Shown here one piece after another: positions 17,885 to 26,774 of a stretch of DNA of 64,000 nucleotides. Both the position numbers and the translations under genes were made by a program. The DNA lies in the NCBI GenBank assembly GCA_902706205.1, contig CACSKA010000008.1, forward strand, positions 163,923 through 227,922. The letters run 5' to 3'. Source of the DNA: Chryseobacterium sp. 18061 (GTDB lineage Bacteria > Pseudomonadota > Gammaproteobacteria > Enterobacterales > Enterobacteriaceae). Each line of letters starts with the position of its first letter. Positions within the stretch are counted from its first letter, which is position 1. The notes beneath the pieces were generated by a model. That model was not told the origin of the DNA and did no database searches. It saw only the letters and a list, made by a program, of their open reading frames with translations.

Positions 17885-18374
17885 AGTGGTCGCAGTATTC
17901 TACCTGGCCGTGCACGCCATTCAGCGCGTCATCCGCCAGCGGGCGCAGCTGGAATGCAGCTTCAGTGCCCGGCCAACGGCAGCGCAAGTCATAGCGGGCC
18001 GCCGGTTCAAAGCCCAGTTTACCGTACAGCGCAGGGTCACCAAGCGTGACAACGGCGGCATAGCCGAACTCGTTCAGTGAATCGAGCCCTTCGTAGACCA
18101 ACTGGCGGCCAATTCCCTGCCCCTGATACGCTGTATCAACGGCCAGCGGCGCCAGTCCGACCCACTGCAACTCTTCGCCTTCGATGCTTACCGGACTGAA
18201 GGCAACGTAGCCGACGACCTGTCCTTCGTCATCCGTGGCGACCAGACCCAATGTAATCAGGCCATCTTCCCGCAGGGATTGCACCAATTCAGCTTCACCG
18301 TCGCGCTCAAACGAACGGCGCAGCAGGGCATCAATGCCCGGTGCGTCTATCCCAATTTCCACTCGAATCAGCAT
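17871..18374 (-). CDS. yhbS: GNAT-family N-acetyltransferase YhbS
   Basis: Acetyltransferase-fold protein of 167 residues, the same length as E. coli. The acetyl-CoA binding motif A is visible as QGQGIGRQLVYEGL. Target unknown. Its start overlaps the end of ubiT by 7 bases on the same strand, so the two are probably translationally coupled. Confidence 0.92.
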   Translation of the reverse strand: MLIRVEIGIDAPGIDALLRRSFERDGEAELVQSLREDGLITLGLVATDDEGQVVGYVAFSPVSIEGEELQWVGLAPLAVDTAYQGQGIGRQLVYEGLDSLNEFGYAAVVTLGDPALYGKLGFEPAARYDLRCRWPGTEAAFQLRPLADDALNGVHGQVEYCDHFNRL

Positions 18375-18892
18375 GGCTCACCTACCGATGTATGTCTGGT
18401 TTGTGGCGGGTTCTGCTGCCCCGCCTCAACAAAGTCCGCCAGTTGCTGCAGCATGATACGCAGCGCCTTTGGCATCTGCTCAAGCTCAATGGCGTCCATC
18501 AGGTTTTTGACGTACAGCCCTAATTCCGTGTCACCCTCAATCACTAAGCGGCGCTGGAAAAAGAGCGTATCCGGATCCTGCTTGCGTGCCGCAATCATCA
18601 GCAAATCGCTGGCGTCTGCGCTGAAGCTCACATCGGCATCTGCGGAATCGCTGACAATCAGGCGGTCATTTTCTACGGAGGTGAACCAGCGCAGGCCAAT
18701 GTCGCGCACATCAATGCTTAACCAACGGCCTTCCAGAAATTCCAGTTCGCCTTCCGCTAACGCCTGGCGGAACTGCCAGCTTAGCACCTGTTGCAGAACC
18801 TGACGTTTTAAGGCGAACGGGGTGACTTTCACCGGGACGCTCATCAGAGTCGGACCCATCTGTACCAGGCGTGAACGCAGTTTATCCAACAC
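18368..18892 (-). CDS. ubiT: Anaerobic ubiquinone biosynthesis accessory factor UbiT (YhbT)
   Basis: SCP2 lipid-binding domain protein of 174 residues, the same as E. coli. With UbiU and UbiV it is required for ubiquinone synthesis without oxygen, probably handling the isoprenoid intermediates as UbiJ does in air. Translation starts at GTG. It is divergent from ubiUV across a 218-base gap. Confidence 0.94.
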   Translation of the reverse strand: MLDKLRSRLVQMGPTLMSVPVKVTPFALKRQVLQQVLSWQFRQALAEGELEFLEGRWLSIDVRDIGLRWFTSVENDRLIVSDSADADVSFSADASDLLMIAARKQDPDTLFFQRRLVIEGDTELGLYVKNLMDAIELEQMPKALRIMLQQLADFVEAGQQNPPQTRHTSVGEPC

Positions 18893-19110
18893 GAGCTTTA
18901 CTCCCTCAATGCAATAGTCCGGTTATTCTGCCACAACCGCGAAACAACATAGCGGCGTAAATCAACAATTCTGTAAGAGGCTATGCCGCATTATTGGCAC
19001 CATCAATCCGCTTTTAACTGCCTCAAATCAAAAATAGTCGACGATGGGTTAACTAAAATCCCAGTTCGTTAACAATCGCGGCCCTGCGGGTCGCTGCCTC
19101 AGGAAATATT
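18893..19110. promoter_or_regulatory. ubiT-ubiUV divergent promoter region
   Basis: Holds both promoters of the oxygen-independent ubiquinone genes. In E. coli ubiUV is induced by Fnr. I see ATCAA half-sites at 18961 and 19002 but no clear TTGAT-N4-ATCAA palindrome. No small gene is evident. Confidence 0.45.
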
Positions 19111-20106
19111 ATGGAGCTGCTCTGCCCTGCCGGAAACCTCCCGGCGCTTAAGGCGGCCATCGAAAACGGTGCCGACGCGGTATACATCGGACTGAAAGAT
19201 GACACCAACGCCCGTCATTTTGCCGGCCTTAACTTCACCGAAAAAAAACTGCAGGAAGCGGTCAGCTTTGTACATCAGCACCGCCGGAAGCTACATATCG
19301 CCATCAATACTTTTGCGCATCCAGACGGTTATGTTCGCTGGCAGCGTGCGGTGGATATGGCCGCTCAGCTCGGTGCCGATGCACTGATCCTCGCGGATAT
19401 CGCAATGCTGGAGTACGCCGCTGAGCGCTATCCACACATTGAGCGCCACGTTTCCGTGCAGGCTTCTGCGACCAATGAAGAGGCTATCCGCTTCTATCAT
19501 CGTAACTTTGACGTCGCCCGAGTAGTGCTCCCACGCGTACTTTCTATTCATCAGGTTAAGCAACTGGCGCGCACCACGCCAGTTCCACTGGAAGTTTTTG
19601 CCTTTGGCAGCCTGTGCATTATGGCTGAAGGCCGTTGTTTTCTCTCCTCCTGGTTAACGGGGGAGTCACCGAATACGGTGGGTGCGTGTTCTCCGGCGAA
19701 GTACGTGCGCTGGCAGCAAACGCCGCAGGGGCTGGAGTCTCGACTCAACGACGTGCTGATTGACCGTTATCAGGATGGTGAAAATGCCGGTTATCCGACG
19801 CTGTGCAAAGGTCGTTACATGGTCGACGGACAGCGCTTTCACGTGCTCGAAGAACCGACCAGCCTCAATACGCTTGAATTGCTGCCGGAACTGCTCGCGG
19901 CAAACATTGCGTCGGTGAAAATCGAAGGCCGCCAGCGCAGCCCGGCGTATGTCAGCCAGGTGGCGAAAGTATGGCGTCAGGCCATCGACCGCTGCATGGC
20001 CGACCCGCAAAACTTTGTACCGCAATCCGCCTGGATGGAAACGCTCGGTGCGATGTCCGAAGGCACCCAGACCACGCTTGGTGCGTATCACCGTAAATGG
20101 CAGTAA
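19111..20106 (+). CDS. ubiU: Oxygen-independent ubiquinone hydroxylation protein UbiU (YhbU)
   Basis: U32 peptidase-family protein of 331 residues that carries a [4Fe-4S] cluster and, as a complex with UbiV, hydroxylates ubiquinone precursors without O2, using prephenate as oxygen donor in E. coli. The four cluster cysteines are present at C169, C176, C193 and C232, the positions known in E. coli. The start is ATG (MELLCPAGNL). Its stop lies 8 bases before ubiV. Confidence 0.96.
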   Translation: MELLCPAGNLPALKAAIENGADAVYIGLKDDTNARHFAGLNFTEKKLQEAVSFVHQHRRKLHIAINTFAHPDGYVRWQRAVDMAAQLGADALILADIAMLEYAAERYPHIERHVSVQASATNEEAIRFYHRNFDVARVVLPRVLSIHQVKQLARTTPVPLEVFAFGSLCIMAEGRCFLSSWLTGESPNTVGACSPAKYVRWQQTPQGLESRLNDVLIDRYQDGENAGYPTLCKGRYMVDGQRFHVLEEPTSLNTLELLPELLAANIASVKIEGRQRSPAYVSQVAKVWRQAIDRCMADPQNFVPQSAWMETLGAMSEGTQTTLGAYHRKWQ

Positions 20107-20114
20107 GGAACGTG

Positions 20115-20993
20115 ATGAAATATTCATTAGGGCCAGTGCTCTATTACTGGTCAAAAGAGACGCTGGAAGGCTTTTACCAGCAGGCGGCCCACAGCAGTGC
20201 CGATACCATTTATCTCGGAGAAGCCGTGTGCAGCAAACGTCGCGCCACCAAAGTGGGTGACTGGCTGGATATGGCGAAAAGTCTGGCGGGCAGCGGCAAA
20301 CAGGTCGTACTGTCGACGCTGGCACTGGTTCAGGCCTCTTCCGAACTCAATGAGCTGAAACGCTATGTTGATAACGGGGATTTCCTGATTGAGGCCAGCG
20401 ACCTTGGCGTGGTGAACCTGTGCGCCGATCGTAATCTGCCGTTCGTCGCTGGGCACGCCCTGAACTGCTATAACGCCGTGACCCTGCGCCTGTTGCAAAA
20501 ACAGGGGATGATGCGCTGGTGTATGCCAGTCGAGCTTTCCCGTGACTGGCTGGTTAACATGCTCAAACAGTGTGAAGAACTGGGCATTCGCGATAAGTTT
20601 GAAGTGGAAGTTCTGAGCTACGGCCACCTTCCGCTGGCGTATTCCGCCCGCTGCTTTACCGCCCGCTCGGAAGACAAGCCGAAGGACGAGTGCGAAACCT
20701 GCTGCATCAAATACCCTAACGGGCGCGATATGCTGTCACAGGAAAACCAGCAGGTATTTGTACTGAACGGCATTCAGACCATGAGCGGCTATGTTTACAA
20801 CCTCGGTAATGAACTGAAATCAATGGACGGCCTGGTGGATATGGTTCGCTTGTCGCCGATGGACACCGATACCCTCGCCATGATTGATGCCTTCCGCGCC
20901 AATGAAAACGGTGCCGCTCCGCTCGCGCTCGAAGCGAACAGCGACTGTAACGGTTACTGGAAACGTCTGGCTGGACTCGAACTGCAGGCATAA
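20115..20993 (+). CDS. ubiV: Oxygen-independent ubiquinone hydroxylation protein UbiV (YhbV)
   Basis: Partner of UbiU, 292 residues, also U32 family with a [4Fe-4S] cluster. Ligand cysteines C39, C180, C193 and C197 are all in place (GEAVCSKR, SARCFTAR, DECETCC). The ATG at 20115 follows AAGGAACGTG; a start 18 bases upstream overlaps ubiU and gives extra residues not found in E. coli. Confidence 0.96.
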   Translation: MKYSLGPVLYYWSKETLEGFYQQAAHSSADTIYLGEAVCSKRRATKVGDWLDMAKSLAGSGKQVVLSTLALVQASSELNELKRYVDNGDFLIEASDLGVVNLCADRNLPFVAGHALNCYNAVTLRLLQKQGMMRWCMPVELSRDWLVNMLKQCEELGIRDKFEVEVLSYGHLPLAYSARCFTARSEDKPKDECETCCIKYPNGRDMLSQENQQVFVLNGIQTMSGYVYNLGNELKSMDGLVDMVRLSPMDTDTLAMIDAFRANENGAAPLALEANSDCNGYWKRLAGLELQA

Positions 20994-21134
20994 AAAAGCT
21001 CACTTTGTTAACGACGGTTATCGGTTTGTAATGCAGTATTAAAGATGCAGCTTTTCTGGCCGGCGCGATTTTCCTGCGCCAGGCTGGAAGAAGACCTTCA
21101 ATCTGATGACAATGCTGTAGCAAAGTGAGCCGTT

Positions 21135-22142
21135 ATGACTGACAAAAATTGTGCATTCTCGGTGCTGGATCTGGCACCGATCCCTCAGGAATCTTCTGCG
21201 AAAGACGCCTTTTCCCATTCGCTCGACCTCGCCCGCCTCGCGGAAAAGCGCGGTTATCACCGTTACTGGCTGGCAGAACACCACAACATGAGTGGGATCG
21301 CCAGCGCCGCGACCTCGGTGCTGATTGGCTATCTGGCCGCTAACACCTCGACGCTACATCTCGGGTCTGGCGGGGTGATGTTGCCCAACCACTCTCCATT
21401 AGTCATTGCCGAGCAGTTCGGCACCCTTAACACGCTCTATCCCGGCCGTATCGATTTGGGGTTGGGACGTGCGCCCGGTAGCGATCAGCCGACGATGCGC
21501 GCCCTGCGCCGTCATATGGGCGGTGATATTGATAACTTCCCGCGCGATGTTGCCGAACTGGTTGACTGGTTTGACGCGCGTGACCCCAATCCGCAGGTGC
21601 GTCCGGTCCCGGGCTACGGTGAAAAAATTCCGGTGTGGCTGCTGGGCTCAAGCCTGTACAGCGCACAGCTTGCCGCTCAGCTGGGGCTGCCGTTCGCCTT
21701 CGCCTCGCACTTCGCGCCCGATATGCTGTTCCAGGCATTGCAGCTCTACCGCACACAGTTCAAACCGTCTGCGCGCCTGGAAAAACCGTACGCGATGGTC
21801 TGCATCAATATCATTGCGGCCGACAGCAACCGGGATGCGGAATTCCTGTTCACGACCATGCAGCAGGCGTTTGTGAAACTGCGTAGGGGCGAAACAGGGC
21901 AACTGCCACCGCCGATTCAGAACATGGATAACGTCTGGACCCCGGGCGAGAAGTACGGCGTCGATCAGGCGCTTGGCATGTCTTTGGTGGGAGATAAAAC
22001 GAAAGTGCGTCATGGGCTGGAATCGGTGTTGCGTGAAACGCAGGCCGATGAAATCATGGTTAACGGACAAATTTTCGATCACCAGGCGCGTTTGCATTCG
22101 TTCGATTTGGCGATGCAGGTGAAAGAGGCGTTGTTGGGATAA
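21135..22142 (+). CDS. yhbW: Luciferase-like monooxygenase family protein YhbW
   Basis: Flavin-dependent, bacterial luciferase-like TIM-barrel protein of 335 residues, the same as E. coli YhbW. It has the family motifs LAEHHNM, GSGGVMLPNHSPLVIAEQF and RIDLGLGRAPGS. Substrate unknown. It lies 141 bases downstream of ubiV in the same direction and is followed by a REP element, so it may have its own promoter. Confidence 0.92.
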   Translation: MTDKNCAFSVLDLAPIPQESSAKDAFSHSLDLARLAEKRGYHRYWLAEHHNMSGIASAATSVLIGYLAANTSTLHLGSGGVMLPNHSPLVIAEQFGTLNTLYPGRIDLGLGRAPGSDQPTMRALRRHMGGDIDNFPRDVAELVDWFDARDPNPQVRPVPGYGEKIPVWLLGSSLYSAQLAAQLGLPFAFASHFAPDMLFQALQLYRTQFKPSARLEKPYAMVCINIIAADSNRDAEFLFTTMQQAFVKLRRGETGQLPPPIQNMDNVWTPGEKYGVDQALGMSLVGDKTKVRHGLESVLRETQADEIMVNGQIFDHQARLHSFDLAMQVKEALLG

Positions 22143-22153
22143 TTTTTTTTGTT

Positions 22154-22229
22154 GCCCGGCGGCACTTCGTTTGCCAGGCCTACAGGTTTATTGCCACGTA
22201 GGCCCGGCAAGCAATTACGCCGCCGGGCA
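22154..22229. repeat. Paired REP (BIME) element between yhbW and mtr
   Basis: Two REP units in opposite orientation: GCCCGGCGGC...GCCAGGCCTAC (22154-22183) and GTAGGCCCGGCAAGC...GCCGCCGGGC (22198-22229). This is the usual enterobacterial bacterial interspersed mosaic element, placed between convergent genes where it can protect transcript ends and bind gyrase or IHF. Confidence 0.85.
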
Positions 22230-22236
22230 CTAACGA

Positions 22237-23481
22237 TTACTGATACACCGGCAACACATTGAAGCTCGACAGGAAATGTACCACTACATTCCCGACCCCG
22301 AACAGCAAGATCAGCGCAATCATCGGCTTACCACCCCATACGCGGAACTGCGGACTACCAAAGCGCTTACGGGATTTACGCGCCAGCAGCGCGGGCACAA
22401 TCGCCGCCCAGATGGTCGCCGCCAGACCGGCATATCCAATCGCATACAGGAAACCGTTCGGCCACAGCAGGCCACCAATTACCGGTGGAACGAAGGTCAG
22501 CAGCGCGGTTTTGAAACGCCCGAGTGGCGCATCGTCAAACTTGAACAAATCCGCCAGATAATCGAACAGACCGAGCGTGACGCCGAGGAAAGAACTCGCC
22601 ACAGCGAAGTTAGAGAACACGACCAGCAGCAGATCCAGACTTCGGCTGTTCAGCACGCCGCTCAGCGCCTGCACCAGCACATCAATGTTACCGCCCTTCT
22701 GCGCAATGCCGATAAATTCCGGACGCGGGATATTCCCCATCGTCCCCAGCAGCCACACCACATACAGGCCCAGTGCCAGCAGCGTACCGTAAACCAGACA
22801 CTTCACGATGGTCTTAGGATCTTTGCCGTAATACTTCATCAGGCTTGGCACATTGCCGTGATAGCCAAACGACGCCAGACAGAACGGCAACGTCATCAAC
22901 AGATACGGCAGATAGGTCGCGTGTTGTTCCGCCACGTTAAACAGCGTTGGGGCTTCTACGTGTCCTAGCAGACTGCCGAAGGTCAGGAAGAAGGTGATCA
23001 CTTTCGCGCCGAGGACAATCGCCGTCATTCGGCTGACCGCTTTGGTACTGAGCCACACCACAAACGCCACCAGAAGCGCGAAGCCCAATCCGGCCAGGCG
23101 CGGCGGTACATTCAACGACATTTCACTAAACGTGTGGTGCAGAATCGAGCCGCTCGCCGAGATGTAGGCATAGGTCAGAATGTAGAGCACGAAGGCGATC
23201 GACAGCCCGTTGATGATGTTCCAGCGCTTGCCAAGCAAGTCTTTGGTGATGGTGTCAAAGCTCGAGCCAATGCGATAGTTGAGGTTTGCCTCAAGGATCA
23301 TCAGCCCGGAATGCAGCATGCAGAACCAGGTGAACACCAATGCCGCCAGTGACCAGAAGAACCACGCTCCGGACATGACCACCGGTAGCGAGAACATCCC
23401 TGCGCCAATAATCGTTCCGCCGATAATCACCACCCCGCCAATCAATGACGGCCGGGTTGCTGTGGTGGTCAATGTCGCCAT
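22237..23481 (-). CDS. mtr: High-affinity tryptophan permease Mtr
   Basis: Inner-membrane, proton-coupled tryptophan/indole importer of the HAAAP family, 414 residues with 11-12 hydrophobic segments; length equals E. coli Mtr. The family opening GGVVIIGGTIIGAGMFSLP is intact. A TrpR-type operator lies 53 bases upstream of the start. The deaD terminator lies further upstream, so mtr is transcribed separately. Confidence 0.95.
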   Translation of the reverse strand: MATLTTTATRPSLIGGVVIIGGTIIGAGMFSLPVVMSGAWFFWSLAALVFTWFCMLHSGLMILEANLNYRIGSSFDTITKDLLGKRWNIINGLSIAFVLYILTYAYISASGSILHHTFSEMSLNVPPRLAGLGFALLVAFVVWLSTKAVSRMTAIVLGAKVITFFLTFGSLLGHVEAPTLFNVAEQHATYLPYLLMTLPFCLASFGYHGNVPSLMKYYGKDPKTIVKCLVYGTLLALGLYVVWLLGTMGNIPRPEFIGIAQKGGNIDVLVQALSGVLNSRSLDLLLVVFSNFAVASSFLGVTLGLFDYLADLFKFDDAPLGRFKTALLTFVPPVIGGLLWPNGFLYAIGYAGLAATIWAAIVPALLARKSRKRFGSPQFRVWGGKPMIALILLFGVGNVVVHFLSSFNVLPVYQ

Positions 23482-23533
23482 AGCGCCTGCTCTCCAGAAA
23501 AAAGTAATCTAAATAGGTTTTATGCGCAGCACT

Positions 23534-23551
23534 GTACCAGTACACGAGTAC
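23534..23551 (-). promoter_or_regulatory. TrpR operator upstream of mtr
   Basis: On the minus strand GTACTCGTGTACTGGTAC is a near match to the TrpR box (GTACTAGTT...ACTAGTAC), a palindrome with two imperfect positions, 53 bases upstream of mtr. In E. coli TrpR with tryptophan represses mtr. The assignment rests on motif plus gene identity. Confidence 0.75.
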
Positions 23552-23560
23552 AATTGAAAT

Positions 23561-23591
23561 AAAAAAAGCCCCGATAATAAATACCGGGGCT
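23561..23591 (-). terminator. Terminator of deaD
   Basis: On the minus strand AGCCCCGG-type stem (23568-23573 with 23585-23590, GCCCCG/CGGGGC) followed by a seven-base T-run (A-run 23561-23567). A second AT-rich inverted repeat, CGTTTACT/AGTAAACG, lies at 23596-23618. Confidence 0.82.
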
Positions 23592-23636
23592 GTATCGTTT
23601 ACTTTACGTCAGTAAACGCAGTTTTTTATCTGGCAA

Positions 23637-25598
23637 TTACGCTTCGGTAGGACGACGACGCACTGGCGCATCATCACGACGTGGCGCACGGCCACCTTCG
23701 CGACGCTCACCGCTGAAGCGGCCTGCACCACCACCTTCACGACGTTCACCGCTGAAGCGACGACCTTCACCACCACGACCGCCTTCACGACGCTCGCCGA
23801 AACCGCCACGACCACCAGCAGGACCACCACGACGCTCACCGCCACCGGTGTGCGGCACGGCATCACCGACCAGCTGCATGTTCATCGGTTTGTTCAGGAT
23901 GCGGGTGCGAGTAAAGTGCTGCAGAACTTCGCCCGGCATACCTTTCGGCAGCTCGATAGTCGAGTGGGTACCGAACAGCTTGATGTTACCGATGTAACGG
24001 CTGCTGATATCACCTTCGTTAGCGATAGCGCCAACAATGTGACGAACTTCAACGCCATCATCGCGACCCACTTCAATGCGGTACAGCTGCATATCACCAA
24101 CGTCACGACGTTCGCGACGTGGACGGTCTTCACCGCTACGTTCTGGACGGTCGCCACGTGGGCCACGGTCGTTACGATCACCGCGCGGAGCACGGTCATT
24201 ACGGTCGAAACGCTCGTCACGATCGCGGAACTCACGCTTAGGACGCATCGGTGCATCTGGTGGCAGAATCAGAGGACGTTCGCCCTGAGCCATTTTCAGC
24301 AGTGCTGCGGCCAGAGTTTCCATATCCAACTCTTCTTCAGCAGAAGGCTTAATTTTTGCCAGCAGACCGCGGTACACATCCAGATCGCTGCTTTCCAGCT
24401 GCTGCTGAATTTTAGCGGAGAACTTAGCCAGACGACGCTCGCTCAGTAGTTCACGGGTCGGCAGTTCAACTTCTGGAATAGTCAGCTTCATGGTGCGTTC
24501 GATGTTACGCAGCAGACGACGCTCGCGGTTCTCAACGAACAGCAGCGCACGGCCAGCACGACCTGCACGACCGGTACGGCCGATGCGGTGAACGTAAGAC
24601 TCGGAGTCCATTGGGATGTCGTAGTTAACAACCAGGCTGATACGCTCAACGTCCAGGCCACGGGCCGCAACGTCGGTCGCAATCAGGATGTCCAGACGAC
24701 CATCTTTCAGACGATCCAGAGTCTGCTCACGCAGGGACTGGTTCATATCACCGTTCAGCGCGGCGCTGTTATAGCCACTCTGTTCCAGCGCTTCAGCCAC
24801 TTCCAGGGTCGCATTTTTGGTACGTACGAAGATAATCGCCGCATCAAAATCTTCTGCTTCCAAGAAACGCACCAGCGCTTCGTTCTTACGCATGCCCCAT
24901 ACAGTCCAGTAGCTCTGGCTGATGTCAGGACGGGTAGTCACGCTAGACTGAATGCGGACTTCCTGCGGTTCTTTCATGAAGCGACGGGTAATACGACGAA
25001 TCGCTTCTGGCATGGTTGCAGAGAACAGAGCGGTCTGATGACCTTCTGGGATCTGAGCCATAATGGTTTCAACGTCTTCGATGAAGCCCATACGCAGCAT
25101 TTCATCAGCTTCATCCAGGACCAGACCTTTCAGGCTGGACAGGTTCAGCGTGCCACGTTTTAAGTGATCGAGCAGGCGGCCCGGGGTACCGACAACAATT
25201 TGTGGTCCCTGACGCAGGGCGCGCAGCTGTACGTCATAACGCTGGCCACCGTAAAGGGCCACAACGTTTACGCCGTGCATATGTTTAGAGAAATCCGTCA
25301 TGGCTTCAGCAACCTGAACCGCCAGTTCGCGGGTCGGTGCCAGCACCAGAATTTGTGGTGCTTTCAGCTCTGGATCAAGGTTGTGCAGCAGCGGTAAAGA
25401 GAACGCTGCAGTTTTGCCGCTACCTGTCTGGGCCATACCCAGTACATCACGACCAGCCAGCAGTTGTGGAATACACTCTGCCTGGATTGGAGATGGTTTT
25501 TCGTAACCCAGATCGTTCAGGGCTTTAAGGATGGAGTCGTTAAGACCCAGGTCGGTAAAAGTAGTTTCGATAGTAGTAGTCTCGATGATATCAGTCAT
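23637..25598 (-). CDS. deaD: DEAD-box ATP-dependent RNA helicase DeaD (CsdA)
   Basis: Cold-shock RNA helicase acting in 50S assembly and mRNA decay. 653 residues: two RecA domains with AQTGSGKT, PTREL, DEADEMLRMGF, SAT and HRIGRTGRAGR, then an RNA-binding domain and a basic RGG-like tail with repeated (R)GERREGG and RGDRNDRGPRGD units. The start at 25598 (MTDIIETTTIETTF) is chosen because it overlaps the stop of the yrbN leader peptide gene, as in E. coli. The N-terminus is a few residues longer than the E. coli MAEFETTF form. Confidence 0.95.
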   Translation of the reverse strand: MTDIIETTTIETTFTDLGLNDSILKALNDLGYEKPSPIQAECIPQLLAGRDVLGMAQTGSGKTAAFSLPLLHNLDPELKAPQILVLAPTRELAVQVAEAMTDFSKHMHGVNVVALYGGQRYDVQLRALRQGPQIVVGTPGRLLDHLKRGTLNLSSLKGLVLDEADEMLRMGFIEDVETIMAQIPEGHQTALFSATMPEAIRRITRRFMKEPQEVRIQSSVTTRPDISQSYWTVWGMRKNEALVRFLEAEDFDAAIIFVRTKNATLEVAEALEQSGYNSAALNGDMNQSLREQTLDRLKDGRLDILIATDVAARGLDVERISLVVNYDIPMDSESYVHRIGRTGRAGRAGRALLFVENRERRLLRNIERTMKLTIPEVELPTRELLSERRLAKFSAKIQQQLESSDLDVYRGLLAKIKPSAEEELDMETLAAALLKMAQGERPLILPPDAPMRPKREFRDRDERFDRNDRAPRGDRNDRGPRGDRPERSGEDRPRRERRDVGDMQLYRIEVGRDDGVEVRHIVGAIANEGDISSRYIGNIKLFGTHSTIELPKGMPGEVLQHFTRTRILNKPMNMQLVGDAVPHTGGGERRGGPAGGRGGFGERREGGRGGEGRRFSGERREGGGAGRFSGERREGGRAPRRDDAPVRRRPTEA

Positions 25599-25668
25599 GT
25601 AGTACACGTGCCTCGTAGATGGCGGCCAGTCTACATAACTCATCGTGAAATTGACCTGCAATTTTCAT
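25591..25668 (-). CDS. yrbN: Small leader protein YrbN
   Basis: A 25-residue frame, MKIAGQFHDELCRLAAIYEA followed by RVLHD, whose stop overlaps the deaD start (ATGACTGA arrangement). E. coli has the small protein YrbN at the same place with a very similar sequence. The close overlap suggests translational coupling to deaD. It is too short for most gene finders, but residue conservation and position support it. Confidence 0.82.
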   Translation of the reverse strand: MKIAGQFHDELCRLAAIYEARVLHD

Positions 25669-25778
25669 TGAAAAGTGTGAACCGGCTCAAATTTGGGTAA
25701 TTAACGAACAATAAAGCCCTCACCCGTGAAGATGATGGCAATCAAAAAAGAATATGGTCTGATTTGTATGTTCGTCAG

Positions 25779-26666
25779 CTATTGCTGGTCCGATTCTGCC
25801 AGGTCATCTTGCTCCTGGCCCAAGAGCGCTAATTCCAACAATGCGTATCGGTGCTCAACAAAGTTATGAACGTTGTTAGCAACCGCCAGTTTGAACAGTG
25901 CCGTGGCGCTGTCCTTGTCCCCCAGACTTAGGTAGTACTTACCTAAATAGAAGTTTGTTTCACTGAGATGTTCAGCGAGCGAGGTGTTATCCGTTGCGTC
26001 CGTCTTCAGGCGATCCATCAGCGTTGCTTCGCTAATGTCACCGAGATAGAACTCGACAATGTTCCATCCCCATTGCTCTTTGTCCGATTTTTCATAGCGC
26101 TGTTTAAGTGCTACGACAGCCTGCTTCTCATCGAGCTTCCGCTCAACGATGTATAGCCACAGACTACGGAAAGGATCATTGGGATCGTCTTGATAAAACG
26201 CCAGCAGATCATCTTGCGCTAACTTAGCACGACCACCGTAATAAAGCGCGATGCCGCGGTTCAGATATGCGTAATTGTAAGTTGGATCAAGCTCAAGTAC
26301 AGAATCAAACGCTTCATAGGCAGCATCAAAATTGCCTGCCTGCGTTAAATAAATGCCTAAGTAATTGAATACTTCAGGCATATCGGGTCTGATTGCCAGC
26401 GCTTGCGAGAAATCGTTACGCGCTAATGCCCTCAAACCAAGACTATCATACAACACTCCGCGCTCATATAAAAGCTGTGCGCGTTCATCATCGGATAAAG
26501 CCCGACTGGCAAGAATTTGTTCCATACGTGCCAGAATCACTTCTTGCTGCAATGTCGCTTGCAATGGCACCGCCAGGACTTCGCTCTTACGCCAGGTAGA
26601 GGAGTTGCTGCATCCTGCTAGCGTGAGTGCTGTCGCAACGAAACACCAGCGCAAAAAAGGCTTCAT
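25779..26666 (-). CDS. nlpI: Lipoprotein NlpI (TPR adaptor)
   Basis: Outer-membrane lipoprotein of 295 residues (E. coli 294) with lipobox ending at C19 (LTLAGC) and TPR repeats (about 60-165 clearest). It is the adaptor that delivers peptidoglycan endopeptidases such as MepS to the protease Prc and scaffolds other hydrolases. Lies 109 bases downstream of pnp, with a hairpin in between, and upstream of yrbN-deaD on the same strand. Confidence 0.95.
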   Translation of the reverse strand: MKPFLRWCFVATALTLAGCSNSSTWRKSEVLAVPLQATLQQEVILARMEQILASRALSDDERAQLLYERGVLYDSLGLRALARNDFSQALAIRPDMPEVFNYLGIYLTQAGNFDAAYEAFDSVLELDPTYNYAYLNRGIALYYGGRAKLAQDDLLAFYQDDPNDPFRSLWLYIVERKLDEKQAVVALKQRYEKSDKEQWGWNIVEFYLGDISEATLMDRLKTDATDNTSLAEHLSETNFYLGKYYLSLGDKDSATALFKLAVANNVHNFVEHRYALLELALLGQEQDDLAESDQQ

Positions 26667-26740
26667 TTCCCACTCCCGAAGACAACAATTGGATGAACGT
26701 CCTGTTCCCCGGCTGCTAACAAGCGTCCTGCCCGGAATGC

Positions 26741-26762
26741 GCCCTCCGCAAAGGCGGAGGGC
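26741..26762 (-). other. Intercistronic hairpin between pnp and nlpI
   Basis: GCCCTCCGC (26741-26749) pairs perfectly over 9 bp with GCGGAGGGC (26754-26762) around a 4-base loop. No T-run follows on the minus strand, so it likely stabilises or delimits the pnp mRNA 3' end instead of terminating it fully. Confidence 0.55.
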
Positions 26763-26774
26763 TAATAGGCAACC

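Noticed and set aside
18960..19010. Fnr box upstream of ubiU
   Set aside because: ATCAA half-sites occur but the opposite half does not match TTGAT at the needed spacing.
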